A DNA stretch of 64,000 bases, taken from the NCBI GenBank assembly GCA_027943335.1, contig BSBK01004089.1, positions 918,001 to 982,000 on the forward strand, written 5' to 3'. A model generated the notes under the pieces. That model saw only the letters and a program-made list of their open reading frames with translations. It had not been told where the DNA came from and made no database searches. Numbering within the stretch: position 1 is the first letter of the stretch; each line of letters begins with the position of its first letter. The translations under genes and the position numbers were made by a program. The DNA is from Chamaecyparis obtusa. Lineage: Eukaryota > Streptophyta > Pinopsida > Cupressales > Cupressaceae. Shown here piece by piece: positions 46,766 to 58,630 of the stretch.

Positions 46766-47800
46766 TTGAAGCAAATGATCAGGATGTATAAGAAGGAGGT
46801 ACCGAAGCTGAATAAGGAAAACTTCCCTGCATGGAAAAGCTTGATGAAGCTGCATTTGGATGGTATTGGTGATTCTGCAAAGTACTACATTGAGAATGAC
46901 TATGTCTCACCTGTCGCACCTTTGACTGTCAAAGAAATGAGAGCTAAGCAAGAATATAATCAAGCAATGCTAGAAATTGCATCTGCCCTAAGCTATCCAG
47001 AATTTGAGGACATTAAGGATTGCACAAGTGCTAAGGAGATGTGGGACACTCTTGCAAAGATCTATGGTGGTGACATAAATGTACTGAAAGCTAAAGTCGA
47101 GAGTCTCAGAGGTAAGTTTGATGAAATGAGAATGCAAGAAGGTGAGAACATTGCACAATATTGTGGTAGAATAAAAGAAGTTGTGAATGCTATTAGAGGA
47201 GCAAATGGGACTATTGATGATGAAACTATAATTGGAAAAGTACTAAGAACTCTGGGTCCTATATATGCTATTAAGATCTTAACTATTTAGGAATCTAGAT
47301 GTAACTCTACAAATGTGCTTACTTTGAAAAGTTTGGTTGGCAAGCTGACTGCTTTTGAACTCTCTAACTATGATAACTTCACTATTGGTAGTATTGGTAA
47401 TGTTGAATCTGCTTTTAAGTCACAATTAGTTCTGAACAAGCCAAAGAAAGAAAAATAAAGATGGATCAGTGAAAGTGAAATTGAAAGTGAAAGTGAAAGT
47501 GACAGTGACACTTCTGATGAAGAACTTGAAGATCTAGAAGCTCTTATGGCTAGAAGACTGAGAAGGGAAAAAGGAAAATATAAAGGTAAACTCCGTATTA
47601 TATGTTTTGCATGTAATAAAGTTGGTCATATAACTGCTAGATGTCCTGACAGGAATGATAAATATGAAGAAAGAAACAACAAACACAAAGACATAAGAGA
47701 TGATAGAAGCTACTGAAGGTACAAAGACTAAAAAGGAAAAAGTAAGAAATCTTGTTACATTGCTGAAGAAGAAACTAACACTGATAGTAATGATTTTGAA
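46766..47800 (+). pseudogene. C Gag with zinc knuckle
   Basis: The start at 46766 is the first Met after the primer site. Copia-type Gag features follow: PKLNKENFPAWKSLMKLHL, the SAKEMWDTLAKIYGG block and a KVLRTLGP segment. An acidic Ser-Glu stretch (ISESEIESESESD) leads to an intact CCHC knuckle, CFACNKVGHITARC (about 47606-47647), which would bind RNA. In-frame stops are TAG 47288, TAA 47456, TGA 47714 and TAA 47729 (first base given). There is no frameshift. Confidence 0.9.
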
Positions 47801-48428
47801 ATTGAGGTAGTCTATGTTGCAATGAAAGATGAATCTGATGAGGATGAGAAAACTGCATTGATCTCCTATGTGAACAAGAATGAAAAATGGATTATTGACA
47901 GTGGTTGTTCACATCACATCATTGGTGACAAGAGTAAGTTTGAGACCTTACATCATTATAGAGGTAAAAGTGTAAAATTTGGTAATGATGCACCATGTCC
48001 TATTAGAGGAAAAGGTTTGATTAAACTGACTGATAAGATCTCTTGTGAAAATGCATATTGGGTTGAAGGTCTAAATTACAATCTGCTAAGTGTTGCATAG
48101 CTCAACAACATTGGTTACCGAGTGGAATTTCATCACAAGAAAGCTAAAATATTTGATACTACTGGTGAACTGATTGGAAGTGGAGAACAGACTAGAGGTA
48201 ATTTGTTCTATCTTGACCTATCTGAAGGAACATGTATGGTTTCACAACTTGATGACATTTGGTTATGGCATAAGATGCTATGTCATGTTAACTTTGATAA
48301 TCTGGTAGAAATAAGTAGGAAGAAGAAAGTAAGAGGTCTGCCTAGATTGAAGAAACCTAAGAATGTGATGTGCAAGGAATGTTAGTTAGGAAAAATGACA
48401 AAGTCAAGTTTAAAGAGAAAATCCTTTA
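47801..48428 (+). pseudogene. C protease and GAG-pre-integrase
   Basis: The protease active site is WIIDSGCSHHIIGD (47888-47929; DSG triad intact). It is followed by the VEGLNYNLLSV segment and a TAG at 48098. The GAG-pre-integrase domain shows WLWHKMLCHVNFDNL and a CKEC zinc pair, then TAG at 48383. The frame runs into H at 48429 and resumes at 55980. Confidence 0.92.
48426..48428. repeat. Target duplication of H, left (TTA)
   Basis: TTA directly precedes the inverted terminal repeat and recurs at 55977-55979. TTA is the preferred target of PIF/Harbinger elements. Confidence 0.85.
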
Positions 48429-48688
48429 GGGCCCATTTGGTGCATGGCATACGAAATGCTGGATATGGTCAATTCTGGAATATGCTGCAATTCTAGAAGA
48501 TACATATCCTCAAAATGATATCCGGAATATGTGTTGGAGCGTTTGGTGCACTTAGAAGATGACTGAGAAGATGTATTTTCCGCGTTTGGGTGCAATAAAC
48601 TGGAATTGGAATATGCACTGAATAAGAATTTGTTTTAATTTATTTAATTGTTTTATTATTTAATTTAATTTGTTTTTTACATTTTCTA

Positions 48689-49095
48689 GGCATTTTTGAA
48701 TATTTATTTTATTTTTCTATCAACATTAATTTTATAATATTTTGAAATAAAATAATGTTGATAAGTTTTTTAAAATTTTAACATTTTGTATAAATTTTTT
48801 GTGATTTTTTCAAATGTAATTATGTTTTTCAAATTTTGTAGGCATTTTTTAATATTTATTTTATTTTTCTATCAAAATTAATTTTATAATATTTTGAAAT
48901 AAAATTTTGTTTATAAGTTGTTAAAAAATTCAACATTTTGTATAACTTTTTTTAAAAAATTTCAAATGTAATTATGTTTTTCAAATGGCGTTTTTGAATA
49001 TTTATTTTATTTTTCTATCAAGGTTAATTTTATAATCTTTTGAAATAAAATATGTTTATAAGTTTTTAAAAAATTTAACATTTTGTATAACTTAA
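48689..49095. repeat. Three-copy ~150-bp AT-rich repeat in H
   Basis: GGCATTTTTGAATATTTATT-type units start at 48689, 48841 and 48987. Each continues with TTTTTCTATCAA and TTTTGAAATAAAA blocks. Confidence 0.88.
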
Positions 49096-49279
49096 AAAAA
49101 AAAAAAATCCTATACAAATTTATAAAATAAGAAACTCCAAAAGACACAAGTCATCATTATAAACAAGCCATTCATTTTATTATTTATTTTTTTCAAAATG
49201 TTGTCAACCCGGCTCAATAGGAGCACTGGTAGGAAAGAGCTGGGTGGAGAAAACCTCTGGTCTAGCCCCAAAACATAAG

Positions 49280-49460
49280 ATTACAATTTGGATGAGGCAT
49301 TCCTCATTAGTAGATATGAAATTACAACTTGAATGAGGCATTCCTCATTACACAATGCAGATATGAAATTACAACTTGAATGACGCATTCCTCATTACAT
49401 AATGCAGATATGAAATTATGACTTGAATGAGGCATTCCTCATTTACATAATGCAGATACA
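49280..49460. repeat. Four-copy ~50-bp repeat in H
   Basis: Units read roughly GATATGAAATTACAACTTGAATGAGGCATTCCTCATTACATAATGCA in short blocks. Each carries a small GAGG/CCTC inverted pair. Confidence 0.88.
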
Positions 49461-50795
49461 ATGTTATAATCTAATGAGTCTTTGATGCTCTCTCATGCCC
49501 GAACCCATGTTTTTGTCTGTGGACACTACATACATAGAGCATATGACTACTTTGTGCTTTTGTTAGCACACCAATGAAGTACATTCAGCTCCTAACTTTT
49601 GTATGAGTTTTAAAAAAAAATCTTATTAATTATTATTACCTTCTATGATCTCCATTGATTCTTACTTGAATGATCCACGCTTGTCAAGATCAAAACATGA
49701 CCAATTAAATGAGTTTGTACATGATATATCTCTGTTAACCTCAAAATTTCTCTACAAACTTGGGTTAGAATTCTACAAAGCAATAACCAAGAAAACATTA
49801 ATAAATCATGTGACTGATAGAAGATTGGGGCTCACCTGAGCCATAAACATGAAGAATTATTGTAAAAAAAGATGGAAACCATATATATGTGCACTTGGCA
49901 CAAAGAGAAGTTATGCCAATCCATATTAAAATACTAGTTACAATATGGAAATACTAAACTGTCTAATTCTTGAGCTCATCTCCGCATATGGTCGAAACAA
50001 ACATATGCAATTACAATACAAAGAAGGCATCATAAAAATATAATTTTTGCATTTGCCCTAGTGTGACACATTTTACACTCAAATTCTTCATTGCGGATAA
50101 GTGGAGATGGGTGGACAGGTGCAGATGAGTTGTCATCAACCCAACTAAAATATCCACAATCATTATTTCCCTATGATTCCCAATCCATATTAGTTCTTAT
50201 AATATAATGAATAATATTTACATTACAAACATTAAATATATACACATTAGCAACCTTTTTTCTATTTGGGCAGCACCAAATTTGTCATCCAGGGTTGTTT
50301 GGTGTCTGTGAAGTCTTCATAATGCACCGTCCACCACCACATTGACAGTTTGGCACATTCACAAGAGCCATTGAGCCTATATCAATAATGCACTGCACCA
50401 TCTTTACTACATTTATTACATAAATATTCTAACATATAATGCAATACAAATAATACATATAATTATATCAGAACAATACAAATAATGCAACTTTCTACAT
50501 TTACAAAGTCTATTAGACTCATACTTGAGAGTTCATGAACCACAACAATCCGAAAATTAAACAAAATTCATTGAGAAAAACAAAAAGTGGCAAGGTTGAT
50601 TCAACCATAATTAGTTATGATATATTGTAGTGTTGTCCTGCTATATTTAATGTTCTCATGTTATATTTAATATTGTCATGTTATCAACATTGTGTTATGA
50701 CATATTTAGAGCTATCAAAAGAAGTGCGAAACATGGATGTTGAGGTTGAAGTGATCCATCCAACTTCTTCTTGCAAGAAGGTATTCTGGACAAAA

Positions 50796-51332
50796 GATTA
50801 CTTTCTTGATTGATTGGTTTGACCCACAAATTACAGACTTGGGAGTTTGAGGGATTGTTTAAGACAACATGATAATGTACAGTCAGTGTAACATGGATCA
50901 GTACCAATACCAATACTTCAATACCAAATGAGGACATCTCATAGTGACTGTCCCTTGTGTAATTGGCACTTGAATGTATTGGTATTGAACCATGCAAATA
51001 TGGTCTCATTGCCACTCCTCCTCATTTGGTATTGAAGTATTGGTATTGGTACTAATCCATGTTACACTGATTGTACATTATCATGTTGTCTTCACAATGA
51101 CTGTCCTCATTTGTGATTGTCCTTGTCACAAATGAGGACATCTCATAGTGAATCAGCCTAAGTGCAAGGGTGATTCACTAGTTTAAGATTGTTCATTCTT
51201 AAACTAGTGAATCAGCCTTGCACTCAAAAATAGAAGAAATTATGTTCAACCATAAGCCTTAAACAATGAACAATCCCTCAAACTCCCAAGTCTATAATTT
51301 ATGGGTCAAACCAATCAATCAAGAAAGTAATC
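50796..51332. repeat. Composite inverted repeat in H (three nested stems)
   Basis: Outer arms 50796-50858 and 51269-51332 (about 63 bp, few mismatches). Middle arms 50862-50934 and 51019-51091 (73 bp, two mismatches). A separate stem 51161-51187/51198-51224 (27 bp, one mismatch, 10-base loop) lies inside the right half. The 84-base loop of the middle stem contains the sequence module that forms the 80-bp stem at 52461. Confidence 0.9.
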
Positions 51333-51335
51333 ATG

Positions 51336-51682
51336 TCAAAGTAATTTGTGGATAAGAGTATGGAGGAACATGACTAATTGTTCTTCTAACGCAAGGATTT
51401 TTGTATCTCTAATGCTTTCCTTTTGCCTTAAAATATTGGCTAGTTTAAAGAAGGATCGTCTACTCATGCGTATTTTCTCAAAGAAATCTATCTCATTGGA
51501 TTTGATAATACGCTTATAAAAAGGAATTACATCTTTTTCCGCTTACACATATTTTGACTACCTTCTTTTACAGACACTACTATGGTTGCGACAAGGGTGG
51601 CAAGAAGAACTAAAACAGCAGGTAGGAGTCTTCTCATCCTCATAAATTGTCCTCCAAGTTTAATATCATCAGTGAGATCCAT
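51336..51682 (-). pseudogene. Harbinger (HARBI1/ALP1-like) transposase, N-terminal relic
   Basis: On minus, an open stretch from 51542 to a TGA at 51336 encodes IDFFEKIRMSRRSFFKLANIL, then DTKILALEEQLVMFLHTLIH. This matches the conserved N-terminal helix-turn-helix region of plant PIF/Harbinger transposases (pattern RMS..TFFKL...L, then EEQVAMFLH). Upstream, in another frame, 51682-51547 reads from a Met through GGQFMRMRR and a hydrophobic LLPAVLVLLATLVATIVV stretch, probably the protein's start before one frameshift. The catalytic DDE part was not found; the reading direction runs into the inverted-repeat cluster. Confidence 0.75.
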
Positions 51683-51949
51683 CAATTACCTAAACATACC
51701 AACAAAACAATCACCAAACAACATAAGAAAACACCCAACTATAATGCATAATTAGTGAATAGAGTTGTAGGTTGAGTATACAACATATGTAGACAAGAAA
51801 GGGAATATGGTATCTGCTGATTTGGTTGATGATGAAAGTAATTACCATCAACAAAAAGTACCACAGAACAATGTAAGTGACCATAAATTAATTGAGAAAA
51901 AAATAACTTTATTCAGTTCATACTTTACCTGCTGACAAGGACAGTCACA

Positions 51950-52129
51950 AATGAGGACAGTCATAAGTGGTTGAATGACCACATAATTATATGGCCTATG
52001 GGACTGTCCTCATTCAACCACTTATGACTGTCCTCATTCAACCACTTATGACTATCCTCATATGGGCTATGTGGTTGAATAATTTTGTTGCGACCATATT
52101 GTAATGAGGACAGTCATAAGTGGTTGAAT
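51950..52129. repeat. Four copies of a 27-bp arm, two in each orientation
   Basis: AATGAGGACAGTCATAAGTGG-type arms lie forward at 51950-51976 and 52103-52129, and reversed at 52012-52038 and 52036-52062. They allow several alternative stems. The AATGAGGAC word is shared with the neighbouring hairpins. Confidence 0.9.
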
Positions 52130-52309
52130 GACCACAAACTTATAAACTATCTTCAATTGAAACTGGTGTTATATATTGTAACATGTTTATGAGACTACAA
52201 GTTAACATGGTTCAGTACCAATACCAATACTTCAATACCAACACATTCAAGTGGCAATGAGCCCATATTTGCATGGTTCAATACAAATACATTCAAAGTA
52301 AAAAGGATA

Positions 52310-52360
52310 CAGTTCTCTTTTTATAGTCACAGTCAAACTGTGATTGTAAAAAGAGAACTG
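52310..52360. repeat. Short hairpin, 23-bp stem
   Basis: Arms 52310-52332 and 52338-52360 with a 5-base loop and two mismatches. Confidence 0.9.
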
Positions 52361-52460
52361 TCACTGTCACTATTAAACAAGGACTTAAAGAAGGTATACA
52401 AGCTTGAAAGAGACCGTGATGGTCAAAGTGCATGTGTTCAAAGCAATATTGAAGATAGAA

Positions 52461-52640
52461 GGACATCTCACAGTGATTGTCCCTTGTGTAATTGCCACTT
52501 GAATGTATTGGTATTGAACCATGCAAATGCTTTTCTTCTTCATAATGTCCTCATTTGTTCAAGAAGAAAAGCATTTGCATGGTTCAATACCAATACATTC
52601 AAGTGGAAATTACACAAGGTACAGTCACTGTGAGATGTCC
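52461..52640. repeat. 80-bp near-perfect hairpin
   Basis: Arms 52461-52540 and 52561-52640 differ at three of 80 positions; the loop is 20 bases. A transcript from either strand would fold into a long double strand like a hairpin-siRNA or young microRNA precursor. The frame of 97 codons across it is a by-product. Confidence 0.93.
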
Positions 52641-52645
52641 TCATT

Positions 52646-55189
52646 TGTGACAATAGATGTAACAGACAAATATGAACTAAGAAAAAGGCTGTAACTAAAT
52701 TCCAAATCTATGTTACACTTGTAACTATCTAAATTAAATTTGTACAGTTCAAGAAAATGCAACCTCTACTATTAAATTTGTATGTAGACATTCGTTCTCC
52801 ACAATACAAGGCTGCTACTTTGGGGTTATCTATTATTTGTAAAAATGACTACTTCGTAGCAGCCACATCCCCATTCGCTACTTGTGGAAGATTTATATTT
52901 ATATTTTGTGTTGTAGGTCTTGCGTGCAAATAAGTTGTATTTTTATGATTTGACCCCTCTATGGGTTGAACCAGGTCATATAGACATGATATGAGAAGAC
53001 TAATAATTTATTTAAGAAAATAGTTAATCTTTCTATTTTGTGGCCTTACTGGTATGAATCTCATCGTGCTTGTCGCATCAAACTTGCACCCTAGTGTTGA
53101 CAATCCTATTTTAATTGGAGATGAAACATCTTTTATTCAACATTAATGATAAATCAAACTTGAGATGTCACAATTGAGCTTGCCGACCTACTTTATGAGT
53201 ATTCAAGATTTTGCAATAGGAGGGGATTTTGATCTCCTTAGCTATTGTGTAGAAAAAGTTCCAAGATACATCAAGGCAAGCCTTATTCTACTGATTGTTC
53301 TTTGATCTTGTGCTCAAAAGTGTATACTCAGATTGATGAAACATACAAAAAATTCTTGGGAGCCTATTATACCTAACTCGTACATAGGTGAACAATCATC
53401 TGCTGACATTTGTGTGGATGCAGTTTTATGGAGGAGCTTAAGGAGAAATATATTGCAAGTGTCTTAGACGGTTAGGCTTAGGTGTACTAAATTTTCCAAT
53501 CATTTTCTACAAACTACTCTACATGAGTTTAGGGATTTTTCTTGTTGATCATAATTGAAATTAGAATTGAGAAATCATGTATTAAGGTCCTGCATTGCAT
53601 TGAACATTACATCTAAGATGAAATGCTAGTTTTGTGTTTTATGAGGATTGTTGATCAAGTAAATTCTACCAGGTTTAAAAGATTTTCTTAAGCTATTGAA
53701 TTAGATAAAACTATGTTATTAGTCTCATTTTTTTATTTTCATTAATTTATAAACTCATGGGGGATGCATGCTAGCAAAATAGGGGTCTGAATCATCAACT
53801 CAGTCAAGTTATTAGATGAGTCAAAACAACGCACAAAGTTGGACTGTAATTAATACAACAATTGAAAGTGTGATCAAATGTCCAATAGGTATAAATATTT
53901 TCTGTTAACCATACACTACATAGTTATATTTTAAAATCATAATATGTGGTCCATGGCCTATAGCACTATGTAATTAACCATTTGATAATAGCTTAACCGT
54001 TATTACTTTTCAAGAATTTCATGGGTGATAATTTAAGAGATTTTGGAAATTTTATAAGAAAGAATAACTTGAAAGATATTTTAATTTATTAGCATTGATG
54101 ATGATTTCCAAGATACCAAATAGTGATAACATAGACATTAATCATTAAAAATAGTAGTTTATAATTTTCTTGTATTTTCTACATTAATACTATGATAGAT
54201 ACAAGGTAACGTCTATTGTTTTAGATTCCCTACATCTATGATAGCAGAAGTCTCTTGTCCTCCACAAACTTTCTCCTCAAAATCATCTACCTCTACATTT
54301 TTTGAGGTAATGATGCATTTTGTTGAGATAATTATTGATGCTAGGTGGCAATATTCAGTACTTCATTAAATTTGGATTTAGAGCCTATAGTAAGTGATAG
54401 TGTCATGTGTGGTATTGTTAAATGCCTCAAGCCAATTGATTGTAGAGACACCTTCCAATTTTTGTGGGAGTGGACATGTTGATGTTTGTGCTAACTCATA
54501 GCATATGACATTGTTGGGTATGCATGTCAGTAAGAAAATTTAGTTGTGCTAGCACTAAACTCTCACCATTAGTCAATCAGTAGCTGGGATTCCAGGGACT
54601 TCTTTTACTCACTCCTTTTCAAGCAGCTACATCCCTCCTTTCCCTTTCCACATTTCCATTGATCTGCTAGTTCATAGTAATGGTTCCCTTGTGTAAACAA
54701 AATGAATTCTCTACCATTGTTTACCCTTCACAAGTCAATTTTCTTGACCTATAGCATCCTCTAGATTCCAAACCTGTAAAATTGTGATTAAAACACTTTT
54801 CCCTAATCATTTTTTATCATTACGGGCATGAGTGTCGGTGTTGATTTTATTTTCAAGTTCCTAGGACAACCGGTTAGATTTCAAGGGCATAGGAGTGCTC
54901 ATTTTCCTCGTACAATTTTAAACTAGTAAGTTTCCATTCTTTTCTATTGAATTTCTTAGGTTATGCTAGATGTCAATGGGCTTTTGACACTACTATAAGA
55001 AAAATTGTGGCCTGAGGCCAAAAAAAATGTGGCATGTAGCCTATACATTGTATTGCGGATGTGCTTCATAGAGCAATGCTTTGAGAAAACTTTATTGCAG
55101 TTTAGTTATGGTCTCTTGTAGCAAGATCTGCACTTCTTATTTTTGATGATGTGTTAAGCATGTCTGTGATGTTCTATCATTACACTACA
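52646..55189. other. H right interior, no gene seen
   Basis: About 2.5 kb, AT-rich, with many stops in all frames. I looked for transposase DDE and Myb-like motifs and found none that I can support. Confidence 0.55.
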
Positions 55190-55407
55190 AACTGCAAACT
55201 GCAACCTCACATTGTGTAAAACTAAAACCCTACACGATGACAAACTGCACCTCACATTGTGTAAAACTAAAACCCTACATGGTAAAGAGAATCCATTCAC
55301 AAAATGCAACCTCACACTGTGTAAAACTAAAACCCTACATGGTAAAGAGAATCCATTGACAAACTGCAACCTCACACTGTAAAACTAAAACCCTACATGG
55401 TAAAGAG
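55190..55407. repeat. Four-copy 45-64-bp tandem repeat in H
   Basis: Units carry AAACTGCAACCTCACA then GTAAAACTAAAACCCTACATG. The last three also share GGTAAAGAGAATCC-like sequence. Confidence 0.92.
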
Positions 55408-55976
55408 AAGGAAATGAAGTTTGACCTCCTTGTTCGAGAGAAGCAAGCATCGAAATAAATGGGCTCTATATTTCCTATGTGAGCTTTTCAACTCTCTGAA
55501 CCCTGAAACCCACAAAAGGAAACCCACATTAGGAAAATGCAGATAGGTTGCTCATGACAAATGGAGACCCTTAGATGCAGTTAGAAGGACATACTAGGAG
55601 ACCCAGCTTGGTGTCGCAGAGTAGACCACGGTGAGAATGATTTGTTGCAGAGAACGGTGAGAATGAAGATGGCAGGGAGAACGGTGAGAATGAGTGACTC
55701 CTTCGGTGGAAAAAATGAAATATCAAATGCCAAAGATAATTATTTTTGAGCAAGCGAACCCGACAGCAGATTAAATTGGCATTTGAAAAGTGGAATTAGA
55801 ATGAGAATTTCTAATTCCACCTTTTCAAATGGAAGATGGAATGCCTATTTTTTGGGCAAAATTGGAATTTCGTAATTCCAATTCCTATTTCTTAAGATGG
55901 CCACAAACATAGAATAGAATATGCCAAAAATGATATTCCAAAATATGGGCCCATATTCCATGTACCAAATGGGCCC

Positions 55977-55979
55977 TTA
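55977..55979. repeat. Target duplication of H, right (TTA)
   Basis: Matches 48426-48428; the Copia frame resumes at once. Confidence 0.85.
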
Positions 55980-57060
55980 CTTCTGAAAACATTTTAGATT
56001 TGGTTCATACTAACCTTTGTGGACCTATGGGTGTACAAAGTTACTGTGGTGCTAGATATTTTATCTTGTTTGTTGATGATCATACCAGGATGATGCATGT
56101 AATGTTTCTAAAAGAAAAAACTGACGCTTTTCAATTCTTTAAGTGGTATTTGGCTAAGGTTGAGAAGGAGACAGGTGGGAACCTAAAATGTCTTAGATCT
56201 GATTGAGGTGGAGAATTTACATCAAATGAATTCAATCTATTTTGCAATGATAGAGGGATCAAAAGACATATGTCTGCACCTAGAACACCTCCACAGAATG
56301 GTATAACAGAGAGAAGAAACAAATCTATCTTGGATTGTACAAGGACATTGTTGATTGAAAAGAATGTGGCATAGAAATAGTGGAAAGAAGCTATAAGTAT
56401 AGCTATCTACACTCTTAACCGGGTACAGATCAAGAAAGGTACACATCTGACACCCTATGAATTATGGCATGGGTATGCACTGAGTGTTAAATACTTTAGA
56501 ATTTTTGGAAGCAAGTGCTACATATTAAAAGACAATAGGAATGAAAATTTTGATGCTAAAAGTGATGAAGGCATATTCCTAGGGTATTCCACAAAAAGTA
56601 AAGCTTATAAGTGTTTGAACTCTAATACTAACAAAATTGTGGAAAGTTTGAATGTCAAAATTGATGAGTATGCAGAAAGAAATGAAGTTGACAGCAAAAG
56701 AGAACCAGAAGATTATAGATCTTTTGTGTATATTGAAGAAGAAGAAGAGGCAAGTAATAGACTTTCACTTGATGCTGAGTCTCAGGTAAGCAATGCCGAG
56801 CGATAGGAAGATGCTGCCGAGCATCAGGAAAACAGTGCCGAAAGAGAACAAGAACATGCCGAGTGACAAGATAATGCTGTCGAGTATCAGGAAGAGGTTG
56901 TCAAGCATTCAGAAGCTAAATATGACAATCTTGTTGAGGAACTTGATGAATTAGAGGAGAGAAGAGTTGAACCTATTTTGGAAAAATATGTAAGAAGAAA
57001 TCACAAGCCTGAACAAATAATTGGAGAAAAACATACTGGAATTCTAACCAGAAGTAAGAC
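55980..57060 (+). pseudogene. C integrase core and C-terminal linker
   Basis: It resumes with ILDLVHTNLCGPM (first catalytic Asp region), FVDDHTRMMHVMFLK, then CLRSD followed by TGA at 56204 and GGEF. The second Asp and the NGITERRN motif with catalytic Glu are intact. Typical Copia features follow: TPYELWHGY and FGSKCYI, EGIFLGYSTKSKAYK. Stops: TGA 56204, TAG 56372, TAG 56378, TAG 56804, TGA 56864. After about 56780 the linker has four imperfect repeats built on NAEH/QE residues, whose DNA repeats GCCGAG. Confidence 0.92.
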
Positions 57061-57840
57061 AAAGGATCCAACATGTTTACTGTATGAATTTGAACCTAAG
57101 TCAACTAGAGAGGCATTAGAAAATGAAGACTGGATACAAGCAATGAATGAAGAGATAGACTAGATAGAGAAGAATGATACTTAGACTCTGGTGCTGAGAC
57201 CTGAAAACAAAAATGTTATAGGAACAAAGTGGGTGTTCTAGAATAAGTTGAATGAAAATGGTGAAATAACTAGGAACAAAGCTAGGCTGGTATGCAAAGG
57301 CTACACACAAGAAGAAGGAATAGATTATGGGGAGACATTTTCCCCTGTAGGTAGATCAGAAGGAGTAAGAACTCTGCTTGCATATGCTGCTTATAAAGAT
57401 TTCAAGGTATATCAAATGGATGACAAGTCTGCATTTTTAAATGGTATACTAGAAGAAGAAGTTTACATAGAATAGCCAGAAGGTTTTATTGATCCAAAAA
57501 AAAGACACATGGTATGCAAACTGAACAAAGCACTATATGGATTAAAACAAGCTCCCAGAGCATGGTATGAGAGATTGCATAACTACTTGGTACAGATTGG
57601 ATTTTCAAGAACAAATGACACAAGCAATCTGTACATGAAAGAAGAAGAAGGTAAAGGTATCTTGTTGGAAATTTTTTTTGTGGATGATATTATTTTTGGT
57701 GGACAAGATGCTTTGTGTAAAATATTTTCAAATGAAATGCAAACTGAATTTGAGATGAGCATGTTTGGTGAGATCAAATTCTTTGTTGGTTTACAAGTAT
57801 ATCAGATGAAGAAAGGAATTTTCATTACATAGTCTAAGTA
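57061..57840 (+). pseudogene. C reverse transcriptase
   Basis: RVT_2-type Copia [61 protein letters not shown] (catalytic Asp), ALYGLKQAPRAWYERL and FFVDDIIFGG (the catalytic box FVDD, where Copia usually has YVDD). Stops: TAG at 57161, 57182, 57239, 57473 and 57830. All in one frame. Confidence 0.94.
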
Positions 57841-58630
57841 TGTTAATGAGATATTGAAAACTTTTGGGATGGAAGATTCTAGACCAGTGAGTACTCCTAT
57901 GGTTACTGGACAAATGTTATCTAAGAATGATGATACTGCAGAAGTGAATCAGACTTTGTATAGATCCATGATTGGAAAATTGTAGTATGCTGTACATAGT
58001 AGACTAGATATTGCACTAGCTATTGGGATTGTGGCAAGATTCTCTACCAATCCTAAGGAAACATACATGATGGCTGTGAAAAGAATTATGAGATACTTGA
58101 AAGGGACTGCTGACTATGGGCTATATTACAAGAAGGATGAAAGATTTGAACTAAGAGTATATATAGATGTTGATTGGGTAGGAAATATAGATGACAAAAA
58201 GAGCACTAGTGGTGGAGCTTTCTTTCTTGGATAGAGATTAGTCTCCTGGATGAGCAAGAAACAAAATTGCATTTCCCAATCTACTACTGAAGCCGAGTAT
58301 GTTGTTGCTGCAGTAAACTGTTCAAATTTGGTATGGATAAAACAATTGTTGGTAGGCATGAAAGAAGAAATCACTGAAACTGTTGTTATTTTCTATGACA
58401 ACACAAGTGCTATCAACATTTCTAAGAATCCAATGATTAATACTAAGACCAATCACATAGCAATCAAGTATCACTACTTGAGAGAATTGGTACAAGATAA
58501 AGAAGTCTGAATGGAATATTTGAATACAAAGGAACAATTAGAAGACATGTTCACTAAAAATTTACCTAAAGAAGCACATGAGTATTTGAGAAGTCAATTA
58601 GGGGTCCTTCCCCTAACTGAGGCTGCCTAG
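57841..58630 (+). pseudogene. C RNase H and polyprotein end
   Basis: Continues with YVNEILKTFGM, the RSMIGKL region with TAG at 57983, RFSTNPKETYMMAVKRIMRYLKGT and the RNase H core IDVDWVGNIDDKKSTSGGAFFLG. TAG at 58232, then STTEAEYVVAA, a DNTSAINISKNP segment and NHIAIKYHYLREL. TGA at 58508, then the usual tail LEDMFTKNLP. The natural end is probably the TAG at 58628-58630. Confidence 0.93.

Larger units (their letters stand above)
48429..55976 (-). mobile_element. H: PIF/Harbinger DNA transposon, decayed
   Basis: 7548 bp with 19-bp inverted ends (GGGCCCATTTGGTGCATGG at 48429-48447; its complement with one mismatch at 55958-55976), flanked by TTA. A Harbinger-type transposase relic lies on the minus strand at 51336-51682. 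The interior also has three tandem arrays and an inverted-repeat cluster. The insert plus duplication is 7551 bp, a multiple of three, so the interrupted Copia frame is kept in phase. No intact transposase or Myb-like partner gene is visible. Confidence 0.88.

Noticed and set aside
52340..52633. 97-codon plus ORF across the 80-bp hairpin
   Set aside because: Product of the inverted repeat; no start context or motif.
55980..58630. Active Copia polyprotein read by stop suppression
   Set aside because: Nineteen stops including TGA and TAA are far beyond what readthrough could suppress.
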